NCBI GenBank assembly: GCA_937901485.1 | Contig: CALGTT010000272.1 | Location: 1-18,643 of the forward strand | Reading direction: 5' to 3' | Source of the DNA: an uncultured Ruminococcus sp. | GTDB lineage: Bacteria; Bacillota; Clostridia; Oscillospirales; Ruminococcaceae | Length of the DNA: 18,643 nt | Shown: positions 1-8,207 of the stretch, piece by piece | Numbering within the stretch: the first letter of the stretch is position 1 | Layout: each line of letters begins with the position of its first letter | The notes under the pieces: generated by a model | Databases searched by the model: none | The model's input: only the letters and a program-made list of their open reading frames with translations | Told to the model about the DNA's origin: nothing | Translations under genes and position numbers: made by a program

Positions 1-471
1 GGAATCCTGCATGTCCCTGCGTTCCTGTGCAAGCGTCTGCTGGCGGATTTTCATCTCACGCTGGATGCCGCCGATCGTTTCGCGTTCAAGCACGCTGCGC
101 TTTTCACGCATATCCTGACAAAGCTTCTCATGCGCCGCACGGCAGCCTGCCGCAAACGCCGCAGTATCCGGCTCTTTCCGGTAGGTTTCCGAAAGCTCCT
201 GCATGGTATGCTCATAATCGGCGTAGCATTCTTCCATCGCCGCATCCATTTCTGTATGCATCTGCGCTTCAAGGGCTTCCGCCTGTGCTGTCATCTTCCC
301 CAGCTCACGCTCCGCGCTGTTTACGCGCGCGGTCTGTCTGGCATCATGTGCCGCCTTTGCCGCAGCCCTTCCGACGGACACCGCGCTCCTTGCCATTGTG
401 CCAACCGCAATGAGGGGCACTGCCACAGCCAGCGCGATCGCACCGGCAACCATTTCTCCACCGTAACTCAT
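1..471 (-). CDS. Membrane-anchored coiled-coil protein (partial, C-terminus off the left edge)
   Basis: The frame is open from the ATG at 471-469 to the window edge and gives 157 residues with no stop. An AAGGAGG at 484-478, 6 nt upstream, supports the start. Residues 8-27 form one hydrophobic, Ala/Val-rich segment, probably a membrane anchor. The segment is followed by Arg/Ala/Glu-rich sequence from about residue 28 to the edge. This reads as long amphipathic helix or coiled coil (many Glu, Gln, Arg and Met, few Gly or Pro). I do not recognise the family. It is the last visible gene of the leftward Hsp70/radical SAM operon, 11 nt after the stop of the larger coiled-coil gene. The composition of the two coiled-coil proteins is similar enough that they could pair. 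The gene and its strand are well supported; the function is unknown. Confidence 0.8.
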   Translation of the reverse strand, partial: MSYGGEMVAGAIALAVAVPLIAVGTMARSAVSVGRAAAKAAHDARQTARVNSAERELGKMTAQAEALEAQMHTEMDAAMEECYADYEHTMQELSETYRKEPDTAAFAAGCRAAHEKLCQDMREKRSVLERETIGGIQREMKIRQQTLAQERRDMQDS

Positions 472-482
472 GATAGTCCTCC

Positions 483-1904
483 TTAGTTAAGCCGTCCATT
501 GATGCGCAGCCGGCTGTCGGTCGTCAGTATCCGCACGCGCTCTGCGGCTTCCTGTTCGCTGTTCAGCTCACCGTAATCAATGCCGATCCCCTGTGTGACA
601 AGCACCTCGGCAAGGATGTGGCGGATCTCGTCCAGTGTGTGAGCTGCCGCATCACGCGGCAGTGCGCAGGACACGGTATTCACCCAGCTGTTGTCCGCAC
701 GGCGCAGGACGGGGATGAAATAGATCTCCATTCCCAGCACATTCATGCTGTCTCGGAAACAGATGCCCAGCGTTGATGCCTTGTCGTTGAACAGGCGTTT
801 CCATGCCGCAGAATAGCCGCCGGTCAGCAGTGCACCCGTCAGCTCCTTGGCAAGGCGGCGGCGTTCATCATAGCAGCGCATCCTGCTGTGCATCAGACGG
901 ATCTGCTGTTCTGTGCGCTCCATGCGCTGTGCGGTCTTCATCGCACTGCCGTAGAGCTGCATCTCGGAATAGGACGCGGACAATTCCGGATGGGCGATCA
1001 TGAACTGACGCGCCGCCTGTACATTGGCAAGCGGTGCACCGTCCACCTGAAAGCGTTCCATCTCCGCGCGGTTGGTGCTGTATTCCTCCAGAAGCTTCTG
1101 ATAGCTGCCGTCCGACCAGAATGCCAGCTGTTCGGACTGCATCGTGCTGTCCACAATATGCTCCACGCTCCGGAATGTACCCAGCTCCTCCGGCACGCGC
1201 ACGGCAGTTTCAAAAAGCAGGCGGTGCTCCGCATCCAGTGCGCCGTAGAGCGTCTGGTAATAGTGAAACCACTTACGGCAGCGTTCCTCCGCCTGCAGCT
1301 CATCGAGCTGTATGGAAAGGCGGAGATTCTCTCCGATGGCGATCACGCTCTCGAAAAAGCCCTCCTTCATCCACTGCTCCATGTTCTGCAGTGCGGTGCG
1401 GTAGCGTTCGGTGCAGCCGGCGGTGAACCATTCCAGCGGCACAGTCCTGAGTATCTCGCGTACCTGCGAAAAGGCAACGGCACAGACCTCCTCCGCGCGT
1501 TTTTGCGCCAGCTCTCTGCGGGCAAAATATGCCTGCTCAAATTTCTTCTGGGCAAGCAGAGCTTCCTCTGTTTTCCGCTGTTCCTCGGCAAGTGCGGCAC
1601 GCATCTGCCCTGCAAGGTCTTCATACTTTGCCTGATAGCTGCGGAACTCCTGCTCCAGAAGCTTCTCACGCGCCGAAACAGACTTCTCCAGCATGGCTTC
1701 ATACTGCTTCTGCACATGCTGGTCACGCTGACGCAGACGCTCCTCCGTCTGCGCTGTCAGAGCCGCAAGCTGCCGGCGGTTCTGCTCTGCGACCTCGTCA
1801 CGCGCGGCATTCATTGCCGCCTTGACGCGCCGCAGCTCACGCTCTGCATCCGCCATTTCGCGTTCGATCTGTGAAATTCTCGCATCCGAAACTGCCATGC
1901 CCAT
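483..1904 (-). CDS. Coiled-coil protein of unknown function
   Basis: The protein has about 473 residues. Residues ~5-140 are a nearly unbroken, charged heptad-like helix rich in Glu, Gln, Arg and Ala, typical of a long coiled coil. The remaining ~330 residues look globular, mixed helix and strand, with several Trp and Tyr; I recognise no domain in them. There is no signal peptide or membrane segment, so it is probably cytoplasmic. The start is uncertain. An in-frame TTG at 1907 and ATGs at 1904 and 1898 are possible. The ATG at 1904 overlaps the upstream stop (TGATG), which suggests translational coupling. The only SD-like AAGGGG is better spaced (9 nt) for the ATG at 1898. By position it should act with the upstream radical SAM and Hsp70-like proteins, perhaps as a scaffold or client; that role is inference. 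Confidence 0.85.
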   Translation of the reverse strand: MGMAVSDARISQIEREMADAERELRRVKAAMNAARDEVAEQNRRQLAALTAQTEERLRQRDQHVQKQYEAMLEKSVSAREKLLEQEFRSYQAKYEDLAGQMRAALAEEQRKTEEALLAQKKFEQAYFARRELAQKRAEEVCAVAFSQVREILRTVPLEWFTAGCTERYRTALQNMEQWMKEGFFESVIAIGENLRLSIQLDELQAEERCRKWFHYYQTLYGALDAEHRLLFETAVRVPEELGTFRSVEHIVDSTMQSEQLAFWSDGSYQKLLEEYSTNRAEMERFQVDGAPLANVQAARQFMIAHPELSASYSEMQLYGSAMKTAQRMERTEQQIRLMHSRMRCYDERRRLAKELTGALLTGGYSAAWKRLFNDKASTLGICFRDSMNVLGMEIYFIPVLRRADNSWVNTVSCALPRDAAAHTLDEIRHILAEVLVTQGIGIDYGELNSEQEAAERVRILTTDSRLRINGRLN

Positions 1905-2638
1905 CAACCCCTTCTGTTATCCGTTTCCGAAATGATCTCCTGCCGGTAGAATTGCAGATCGCCCTGTGTGCCGTCAATGCAGGAAACGAGCACACGCTCC
2001 TGCTCTGTGACTGCCTGCGCTGCCGCTTCTGCGGAGATCGTGCCGCATTCAAGCTTTGTCTGCACCTGACGGAGGGCATTTGCTGCCTCCCTTGCGGCGG
2101 ACGCACCGGAAAAGCACGCAAGCATCCGCAAATCTGCCGCAATATCGCCGAGAATGTCATCTGCATCGCGGCTCTCCGCTGTCTGCACTGCGGCTTCGGA
2201 CTGCGCTGTCGGTTCTGCCTGCGCTGTGGAAAATGCCACCGTGATCCTGTCGCCATCCGGCGTAAACACGAGCTTTTCGGCGTAAAGCGGCTCATCCTGC
2301 AATTGGATCTGGTTGGAGAAGGCTTCGTCCGCTTCCGCAAAGGCATATTGCAGATTCAGATTCCGCAGTGCGCCCAGTGCGCTTTCCAGCTCCAGTGTCA
2401 CACTGGCAATGCCCTCATCCGGCAGGATACCGAGCAGGAACAGGCTGTTCTCCGGCTGGAGAATGACGATCAGACCGTCTGCGGCAGCATCCTCACTTGC
2501 CGAAAGATCAAGTTCCTTTTCCAGCGGCATCCGTGTGCCGTCCGTATACTCCGCCCGCAGGCGCATCCGCAGGCTGCTGCGGTACACCTCCCAGTTGGAC
2601 AGGCAGAACAGCTGTGTGGCTTTCATTTCCTGTGTCAT
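1904..2638 (-). CDS. Unrecognised two-domain protein in the Hsp70/radical SAM operon
   Basis: The product has 244 residues and no signal peptide or membrane helix. Residues 1-135 alternate short hydrophobic strands with acidic turns, which suggests a beta-sandwich-like fold. Residues ~137-155 are an Ala/Glu/Gln-rich linker. Residues ~156-225 are Ala-rich and helical, and a short polar tail follows. I do not recognise a family. An AAGGAG 8 nt upstream of the ATG at 2638 supports the start. The stop of the radical SAM gene is 5 nt upstream, and the gene's own stop overlaps the start of the coiled-coil gene downstream. The tight packing suggests that its product is made together with its neighbours, possibly as an adaptor. 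That role is a guess from context only. Confidence 0.82.
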   Translation of the reverse strand: MTQEMKATQLFCLSNWEVYRSSLRMRLRAEYTDGTRMPLEKELDLSASEDAAADGLIVILQPENSLFLLGILPDEGIASVTLELESALGALRNLNLQYAFAEADEAFSNQIQLQDEPLYAEKLVFTPDGDRITVAFSTAQAEPTAQSEAAVQTAESRDADDILGDIAADLRMLACFSGASAAREAANALRQVQTKLECGTISAEAAAQAVTEQERVLVSCIDGTQGDLQFYRQEIISETDNRRG

Positions 2639-2643
2639 TTCTG

Positions 2644-3273
2644 TTACTCCTTATCCGGCTGCCGCAGGGTATCCGCAAGCAGCCTTGCACCATTGGAGGG
2701 GATCCCGACCATCCGGAAGCTCCCCCTTTCCATTATGATCCTGTTTTTTCGCTTCTGTGGCAGCATTCCGGCATCATACCGCGCGGTCAGGAACAGAAGC
2801 CGCTGGTTGGATGAGCCGCGCATTGCCTTTCCGTCATCCAGCTCCTGCACATATGCGCCGTCCACCAGCAGATCAATTTCCGCAAGGAATGCCCGTACAT
2901 CGGGCATATCCGATCCTGTAAGCTCCTCGTAGAGCATTCCGGTATAGACAATCACGCCCAGCTCCGGCCGCTGTTTTCTGACCTCGTGCAGGAGTGCGGC
3001 AAGACCGGAAGCCTGCAAAAACGGCTCTCCGCCGCTGATGCTCAGCCCTTCGATGCCCTGTGTCTGCGCGATCCTCTCCGCAAGCGTGCGGATGGGCACA
3101 AGCTCACCGCCGCGGACATCCTGAAGCGGTACGGCAATACAGCCCTTGCAGGATTTGCGGCAGCCCTGTACCCAGAGGGCAAAGCGTCTGTCCGGTCCGA
3201 GGCAGTCGGTATCTGCAAGATACCACGAGATCCGCAGAAAGCCTTCGGGCGTATCGAGTCTTTGCAGCTCCAT
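2644..3273 (-). CDS. NrdG-like radical SAM / single 4Fe-4S cluster protein
   Basis: The product has 209 residues. It carries the radical SAM cluster motif as C38-x3-C42-x2-C45. A SAM-binding ISGGEPF follows at 79-85. Toward the C-terminus are LVDGAYVQEL (136-145) and RGSSNQRLLFL (152-162). This layout is that of the anaerobic ribonucleotide reductase activase (NrdG) and related 4Fe-4S activating enzymes, which cleave S-adenosylmethionine to make a glycyl radical on a partner. No NrdD or other glycyl-radical enzyme is visible here, so the substrate is unknown and I give no gene name. The start is the ATG at 3273, with GGAG just upstream and the Hsp70 gene stopping 5 nt before it. The frame stays open upstream to 3429, but that part overlaps the Hsp70 gene and looks non-coding. 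The neighbours suggest that it modifies or senses something within an Hsp70-based complex. Confidence 0.9.
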   Translation of the reverse strand: MELQRLDTPEGFLRISWYLADTDCLGPDRRFALWVQGCRKSCKGCIAVPLQDVRGGELVPIRTLAERIAQTQGIEGLSISGGEPFLQASGLAALLHEVRKQRPELGVIVYTGMLYEELTGSDMPDVRAFLAEIDLLVDGAYVQELDDGKAMRGSSNQRLLFLTARYDAGMLPQKRKNRIIMERGSFRMVGIPSNGARLLADTLRQPDKE

Positions 3274-3278
3274 CTCCG

Positions 3279-5630
3279 TCACTCCGTCTGTGCCGCAGGA
3301 AGGAAAGCCGCGGGATATTCCGCGATCTGCTCCCACTGTGCGGACTGTTCCCTGCGGAACGCCTGACGGAGCATCCGCAGAGGATTGCGTGCCTGCTCGC
3401 GCAGATGGCGCACGCACACGCTCAGGCATTCCTGCGCATCAACGCAGATCCGGAACACGAGCTTATCGGTGTCCCTGCAATAGTCTTCCGGCAGGCGCAG
3501 GGATGCTTTGCCGATGCAGCGGATCTGTTCGCCGCCGGGATCAAGGCTGCTCATGACCTTTTCCATGCCGCGCGGACGGCGGTAGAGGCGCAGGATCACA
3601 TCACTGCCCTCCATATCGGAATCATTCACCGCAAGCTCCGTACTGCCCTGTGCACTGCCCTCCGAAAGGGATGTGCCGGCAGGGATGAGGCTTGTGAAAA
3701 TGGGCGCATTATGGATCATATCCGCGCACATAATGCCGATGTCATAGCCCGTTTCGGCAAGCATCCGCTGCTTGTTTTCCTCGCGCGTCATCAGCCCTGC
3801 ATAGACTGCCGCGCCTCTGGAAACGGTCGTGCTGTAGTCGGCATAGCAGATCCGGCAGGCTGTGCCGGTGAAGAATTCCTTTGCCATGCGCCGCACCGCA
3901 GGTGTCATAGAACCGCCGCCGGTAATGATGAGGTGGCTGATCTGCTGCTTTGTAAGGTTCTCCCTTGCCAGAAGCTGGCGCATACATTCGCTGATGCGGT
4001 GCATGGAGGGCTGGAGGAGGTTTTCGTAGACGCGCCTTGTATATTTGACATTCATACTGCATTTCTGGAGCTTTCCGCTGTTGAGGGAAAGCGTTCCCGC
4101 GGCTTCATTGCCGAACGAAAGCGTGCATTTGAGCTGTTCGGCAAGCTGACGGATCTCGCGCTCATTTTCCGCATACTGCACCGCATTCAGACCGGAACGG
4201 CGCAGGTCGGACATGTCCAGTGCATGGCGGAGCTTCAGGTTCTGCAAAATGTCATTGTACAGGACATTGGTGAAGTCCATACCGCCCAGCTCGCTGAGTC
4301 CCTGCACGGTCTTTTTGCGGAATTCCGGCAGTTCCTCCGCACTGCCGCGCTCTGCGCATTCAAGCAGGCAGAGGTCGGATGTACCGCCGCCGATGTCAAG
4401 CACCATGATCCAGCCGCTGCTGCATTCACGCACGGTAAAGAACAGCGCGGCAGCCTCGGGTTCAGTGAGGATCTGGGGTGCAAAGCCGGCTTCCTGCGCG
4501 GCTTTCCGCAGTGCACTGCGCTGTCCGGCATCATAACATGCCGGCACGGTCAGCACGGTGCTTTCCTCCCTCGTGCCGTTCTCCGGAAGCTGTTTCCGGA
4601 GATGGCTGAGAAATGCCACCACGGCATCGTAATACGTCCCGTGCACCTGCGCGCCGTCCAGCGCGGTGACGATAAAGGGCGTTCTGGTTTCCAGACGGCG
4701 TTTGAAGCAGTTTGTCACCGCTTCGGGATGGGTTTCCTGAAGTGCAAGTGCCTCCCTGCCGAACACCGGCTCTGTGCGGCTCTTGTATGCCATCACGGAG
4801 GGGATGCATTCACTGCCGCCGATCAGCACATCCTCCGTATATCCCTGTGCATTCAGGCGGGAAACGGTGGTCGTCCATGTGCCGAAATCAATGCCGATGC
4901 AGGTTGTTCCCTGACGGAACGGAATCGCTGTGGTTTCGGGGGAAGGCTCGTGTGCGGCGCGGACAAAGCAGCGGTATTCCACGGGCTTGACGCGGTAGGC
5001 GAACACCTGCTCCTGTGTATCCTCCGGCAGGAAATTCTGTTCCTCGTAGAGATAATCCGGTGACGGCTTCCAGTGCAGAACGCCCCGTGTCATGGGCAAT
5101 TCGATGCGTTCCAGCTCTGCAAGCGTTCCGCGCTCCGTGATGCTCACAAAAACACTGCTTTTCCAAGCCGCCGCCAGCCAGTCCAGAGCCTGCTGTGCGG
5201 TGAAGCGTGTGCGCGGATTGAGGTCGGTCATGCCCCTGACGAGGGGATCAAGCGAGGAGTTGGGGGCATCCTGCAGGGGCACACTCTCCTCATCCCGTGC
5301 CTTCAGCAGAAGCACGGCGGCACGCGAAAGATTGGGGGCAGTTCCGGTCAGCATCGTGCCGAGCAGAAGTCCGAGCACAAACACATGATCGGCTTGTGTG
5401 CTGACCTCTTTGACCGGACGGTATGCCTTGTCATACGCTGCTGCCGGCTGCGGCAGCGTGACCTCTGCAAAGCCGCCGTCCTCCGGAAATGTCAAAAGAA
5501 ACGCGGCAGGATCGAGAAATGCGCCGCAGGCTTCCTGCTGCACGCCGTACAGCAGCTGGGCAAGCACATCAACGATCACTGCGTCATCAGGACGGGCGGA
5601 TGTCATCCACTGCATCAGATTCTGTTCCAT
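3279..5630 (-). CDS. Hsp70-family ATPase with N-terminal kinase-C-lobe-like extension
   Basis: The protein has 783 residues. The Hsp70/actin-fold ATPase occupies residues ~240-625. It shows phosphate-1 (IDFGTWTTTV, ~247-256), a TVPACYDAGQRSALRKAA segment (~362-379), a TEPEAAALFF segment (~389-398), phosphate-2 (DIGGGT, ~412-417) and the adenosine motif (ITGGGSMTPAVRRMAKEFF, ~569-587). A beta-rich tail (~625-740) may stand in for a substrate-binding domain. It is followed by an Arg/Gln-rich end; there is no DnaK-like lid. Residues ~75-155 read like kinase subdomains IX-XI: a DHVFVLGLLLGTMLTG stretch, then LNPRTRFTAQQALDWL. No kinase catalytic loop or Gly-rich loop is visible, so catalysis is unlikely. 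The ATG at 5630 is chosen over an in-frame GTG at 5636 because AAGGAGG (5644-5638) is 7 nt from the ATG. This is the second Hsp70 of the operon. Confidence 0.9.
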   Translation of the reverse strand: MEQNLMQWMTSARPDDAVIVDVLAQLLYGVQQEACGAFLDPAAFLLTFPEDGGFAEVTLPQPAAAYDKAYRPVKEVSTQADHVFVLGLLLGTMLTGTAPNLSRAAVLLLKARDEESVPLQDAPNSSLDPLVRGMTDLNPRTRFTAQQALDWLAAAWKSSVFVSITERGTLAELERIELPMTRGVLHWKPSPDYLYEEQNFLPEDTQEQVFAYRVKPVEYRCFVRAAHEPSPETTAIPFRQGTTCIGIDFGTWTTTVSRLNAQGYTEDVLIGGSECIPSVMAYKSRTEPVFGREALALQETHPEAVTNCFKRRLETRTPFIVTALDGAQVHGTYYDAVVAFLSHLRKQLPENGTREESTVLTVPACYDAGQRSALRKAAQEAGFAPQILTEPEAAALFFTVRECSSGWIMVLDIGGGTSDLCLLECAERGSAEELPEFRKKTVQGLSELGGMDFTNVLYNDILQNLKLRHALDMSDLRRSGLNAVQYAENEREIRQLAEQLKCTLSFGNEAAGTLSLNSGKLQKCSMNVKYTRRVYENLLQPSMHRISECMRQLLARENLTKQQISHLIITGGGSMTPAVRRMAKEFFTGTACRICYADYSTTVSRGAAVYAGLMTREENKQRMLAETGYDIGIMCADMIHNAPIFTSLIPAGTSLSEGSAQGSTELAVNDSDMEGSDVILRLYRRPRGMEKVMSSLDPGGEQIRCIGKASLRLPEDYCRDTDKLVFRICVDAQECLSVCVRHLREQARNPLRMLRQAFRREQSAQWEQIAEYPAAFLPAAQTE

Positions 5631-5637
5631 GTACACG

Positions 5638-5644
5638 CCTCCTT
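5638..5644 (-). promoter_or_regulatory. Ribosome binding site deciding the start of the second Hsp70-like gene
   Basis: AAGGAGG on the minus strand overlaps the TAA stop of the upstream Hsp70 gene. It lies 7 nt from the ATG at 5630 but only 1 nt from the GTG at 5636, so the ATG is preferred. The overlap with the stop suggests coupled translation of the two Hsp70-like proteins. Confidence 0.75.
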
Positions 5645-7175
5645 ACAGCCGGACATCCAGACGGTTGACCGTTCCGTCAGCCTGCACCAGCTTGATGTCG
5701 AGCAGCTTGTCTTCTGTAAAAATGATCTCCAGCTCCAGCTCCGGCGGCAGGGGCTTGCGGTGCAGGAGCCTGCGGAAGATCCCCTGCTGTGCGCCGCCCA
5801 CGAGGGGGATGTCCTCACGCAGAATGACGGTACAGGCGGAGGGGTTGAATTTGCCGCGGTATTCCACGAGCTTCAGCTCCAGCATGGTAGCATCGGCTCT
5901 TGCGGGGCTGATGATCTGGCGGAACACATGGTTCGGCTCGATGGTATCGCCCTCCTTGATGATCTCCACAACTGCCGTGCCCTCTTTTTTGAGCAGACCG
6001 ATGGTCGTATAGGCGCGGTTGTCCACATGCACGCGGCTGCCGCTGTTGCAGATCGCCGCGCCCTTGGAAACGAGCATCATGGATGTCTCAGCATCGGGAA
6101 CGATGAGCTTTGCCTTGCCGAAGATGTTTTCGAGCGTGCGCAGCAGACAGCGTTCATGCGCCATGCCGCCAACGACGAGCACATGATCGGTCTGCCCGAT
6201 ACTGAAGTCCGTTCCGACGTAGACATTATGGATGCAGCGGTTGAACTGTGCGGTCAGGTCATGCATTGCCGCGTCATAGTCCGCGGTTGTGATCGTATAA
6301 TCCAGCGTTTTGCCGTCGAGCAGCTCATTGACATACGCGATCGCCTGACGGCTGCCGTCCATGTAGAGCTGCTGCTTCATCTGGAACGCAAGGCTGCGGA
6401 TATGGGCGGCGGCTCTGGATTCCTCCATGCGTGTATATGCCAGCGAATCGGGCGGCATGGAGAGATCCACACCGGATTCCTGCAAAAAGGCATCCGCCAT
6501 TTTCCGCACGAGAATTTCATCCACATCATTGCCGCCAAGATGCATCTCACCGCCCCACATCACGGGCTGGAGACGGTTGGGGCTGACGGCATGGCCAACG
6601 ATGCAGGTGCGCAGGAGCGAAAGGTCGAATGTGCCGCCGCCGATGTCCACGACCAGCACGAGCTTGTCGCCGTCAAGGGACGCGCTGTAGGCGATCGCTG
6701 CCGCGATCGGTTCATCCGTCAGGCAGTTCGCCTCGTCCGTCTGGAAACCTGCGTCACGCAGAGCTTTTTTGGTCGCATAGCGTGCGCTCTGCTCAAAACG
6801 CGCCGGCACGGTTACAAAGGCATGGAAACCATTTTCCTCCGGAAACTGCCGCTGCAGCTCACGGTAGACCTCACTGAGGACATAGGTCGCCGCATCCGCC
6901 GGTGTCATCTGGAGATTGCCGACCGTGAACACGCGCCCTGAATCCTCCATGTAGTACTTGGTATTGCGCAGGACATTGTTCGGGTTTTCCATTCCGTAAT
7001 CCACCGCAGGCTGTCCGACCAGCACCTCGCCATCCCGCACGGCAACGCAGGACGGCAGGAAGTACGGATTGTCGCGGCTTCCGGCAAACAGGAATTCCAC
7101 AGGATTCCAGCAGCCGTTTTCGTCTATGTAGCTGACAACGGTATTCGTTGTACCAAGATCAATTCCAACTCTCAT
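5643..7175 (-). CDS. Short DnaK-like Hsp70-family ATPase
   Basis: The protein has 510 residues, against about 610-640 for housekeeping DnaK. The nucleotide-binding domain is well preserved. It has phosphate-1 IDLGTTNTVVSY (5-16), TVPARFEQSARYATKKAL (122-139), a DEPIAAAIAY hinge (154-163), phosphate-2 DIGGGTFDLSLL (177-188) and the adenosine motif VVGGMAHERCLLRTLENIF (334-352). Residues ~385-510 are a beta-rich substrate-binding-like domain. The helical lid and disordered tail of DnaK are missing. ATP binding and hydrolysis are likely. The substrate is unknown, and no DnaJ or GrpE gene is visible nearby. The ATG at 7175 has GAGGGAG upstream and sits 10 nt after the membrane-protein stop. It is adjacent to a second, divergent Hsp70, which suggests a specialised pair rather than general chaperones. 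Confidence 0.93.
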   Translation of the reverse strand: MRVGIDLGTTNTVVSYIDENGCWNPVEFLFAGSRDNPYFLPSCVAVRDGEVLVGQPAVDYGMENPNNVLRNTKYYMEDSGRVFTVGNLQMTPADAATYVLSEVYRELQRQFPEENGFHAFVTVPARFEQSARYATKKALRDAGFQTDEANCLTDEPIAAAIAYSASLDGDKLVLVVDIGGGTFDLSLLRTCIVGHAVSPNRLQPVMWGGEMHLGGNDVDEILVRKMADAFLQESGVDLSMPPDSLAYTRMEESRAAAHIRSLAFQMKQQLYMDGSRQAIAYVNELLDGKTLDYTITTADYDAAMHDLTAQFNRCIHNVYVGTDFSIGQTDHVLVVGGMAHERCLLRTLENIFGKAKLIVPDAETSMMLVSKGAAICNSGSRVHVDNRAYTTIGLLKKEGTAVVEIIKEGDTIEPNHVFRQIISPARADATMLELKLVEYRGKFNPSACTVILREDIPLVGGAQQGIFRRLLHRKPLPPELELEIIFTEDKLLDIKLVQADGTVNRLDVRL

Positions 7176-7185
7176 ACTTTCTCCC

Positions 7186-8163
7186 TCAGCTCATGAAATT
7201 TCCGATGATTTCCTGTACCTTGTTCACAATGCCGATGTGAAGCTCTGCAAACGCCGGCAGGAACAGCACAAAGATCACAAACAGCAGCAGCACCATGCGG
7301 ACTGCGATCCTGCCGACCGGCTGTGCGGTCAGGTAGGCGTGGCGTTCGGTACAGGAATCCCGATCCTTCGTCCAGTCCAGATAGGTCACGCGCGTCACGC
7401 CGCGTCCGACATAGCGCGATTCGATCACATCGAGATCGGATACCACGTTGGGTGCGGCAATCATGCCCATGAAATGGAAATCCATGCTGTTCACTGTGAT
7501 GTGGTAGGGGATCTCCTGCGAATCAAGCGTGCGGTCGCTGACAAATGCGGCTCTTGCCGCACACGCCTCCATCCGCGCGTATCTCTTATTCTCCGGCGGC
7601 TCTGCATATTCACGCTTGCAGGGCTTTCCAAAGATCGTTCCGCCCGATACGCTGACCGGCTCGGCGTAGATGGGTTTGAGGAACAGAACGGTGCTCCGCG
7701 CAGTCATGCACTGATATGCCGCAAACAGCACCCAGATGATCATGGGGATCTCAAAGGCAAGCACAAAGGGGAGCGTCACCTGTTTGGAGAGGAGATCCTG
7801 TATCAGATACGCGGCGAAGCCCGCAAGGATCGCGGAGACATACTGCGTTTTATCCGGCACGAATACAAAGGGACATTTTGCAGCGGGATGCTTTTTGCGC
7901 CATCTCACATAGGGCGGAATTCCCAGCAGATAATAGAGCACCACGCCGATCACGGGAAACGCCAGCAGGACACAGAACCACACAATGGAATTGAGGGTAT
8001 TGCCGTGTTTGCCGCTTTCATCAAACGGATGGAATCCGTCGCGCCCGAAACACACGAGCACGGTGATGAGGTGGATGACGAAATAAATGACCGAACCCCA
8101 CCACGGGAGCGTCGGAAGAAATGCTTCATATGCCTCGCAAAGTGCAGCCAGTTCAAGTAACAT
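7186..8163 (-). CDS. Polytopic membrane protein with PLDc_N-like segment
   Basis: The product has 325 residues. Five hydrophobic segments lie at ~22-40, 58-81, 108-124, 131-151 and 286-306. The second, with WFCVLLAFPVIGVVLYYLLG followed by basic residues, resembles the PLDc_N domain that precedes the catalytic part of cardiolipin synthases. No HKD phospholipase motif is present, so it is not a cardiolipin synthase. A ~130-residue soluble, charged insert (~155-285) separates the last helix from the rest and contains four Cys. The protein is the first gene of the Hsp70/radical SAM operon and could anchor the complex at the membrane; that is inference. AGGAGG 5 nt before the ATG at 8163 supports the start, and a promoter is visible just upstream. 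Confidence 0.85.
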   Translation of the reverse strand: MLLELAALCEAYEAFLPTLPWWGSVIYFVIHLITVLVCFGRDGFHPFDESGKHGNTLNSIVWFCVLLAFPVIGVVLYYLLGIPPYVRWRKKHPAAKCPFVFVPDKTQYVSAILAGFAAYLIQDLLSKQVTLPFVLAFEIPMIIWVLFAAYQCMTARSTVLFLKPIYAEPVSVSGGTIFGKPCKREYAEPPENKRYARMEACAARAAFVSDRTLDSQEIPYHITVNSMDFHFMGMIAAPNVVSDLDVIESRYVGRGVTRVTYLDWTKDRDSCTERHAYLTAQPVGRIAVRMVLLLFVIFVLFLPAFAELHIGIVNKVQEIIGNFMS

Positions 8164-8207
8164 ATATGCCTCCTGTTGTCGAATTTTCTTGAAGGGTGTT
8201 CTTTCTT

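Noticed and set aside
2644..3273. Naming the radical SAM gene nrdG
   Set aside because: No nrdD is nearby, and the operon context points to a different partner.
3060..5063. Long open frame on the plus strand opposite the second Hsp70 gene (667 codons)
   Set aside because: It is antisense to a gene with clear Hsp70 motifs, is Cys/His-rich with no recognisable domain, and fits a shadow of high-GC codon use.
3279..5630. Active serine/threonine kinase fused to Hsp70
   Set aside because: No nucleotide-binding loop, HRD or DFG motif is visible in the N-terminal part; at most a C-lobe-like remnant remains.
5073..6941. Long plus-strand open frame opposite the first Hsp70 gene (622 codons)
   Set aside because: Same reason: the minus strand encodes a well-preserved Hsp70, and the antisense product has no family features or proper ribosome binding site.
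5643..7175. Housekeeping dnaK
   Set aside because: It is about 100 residues short with no lid, has no grpE/dnaJ neighbours, and is followed by a second Hsp70.
7186..8163. Cardiolipin synthase
   Set aside because: Only the N-terminal membrane segment is similar; both HKD catalytic motifs are missing.
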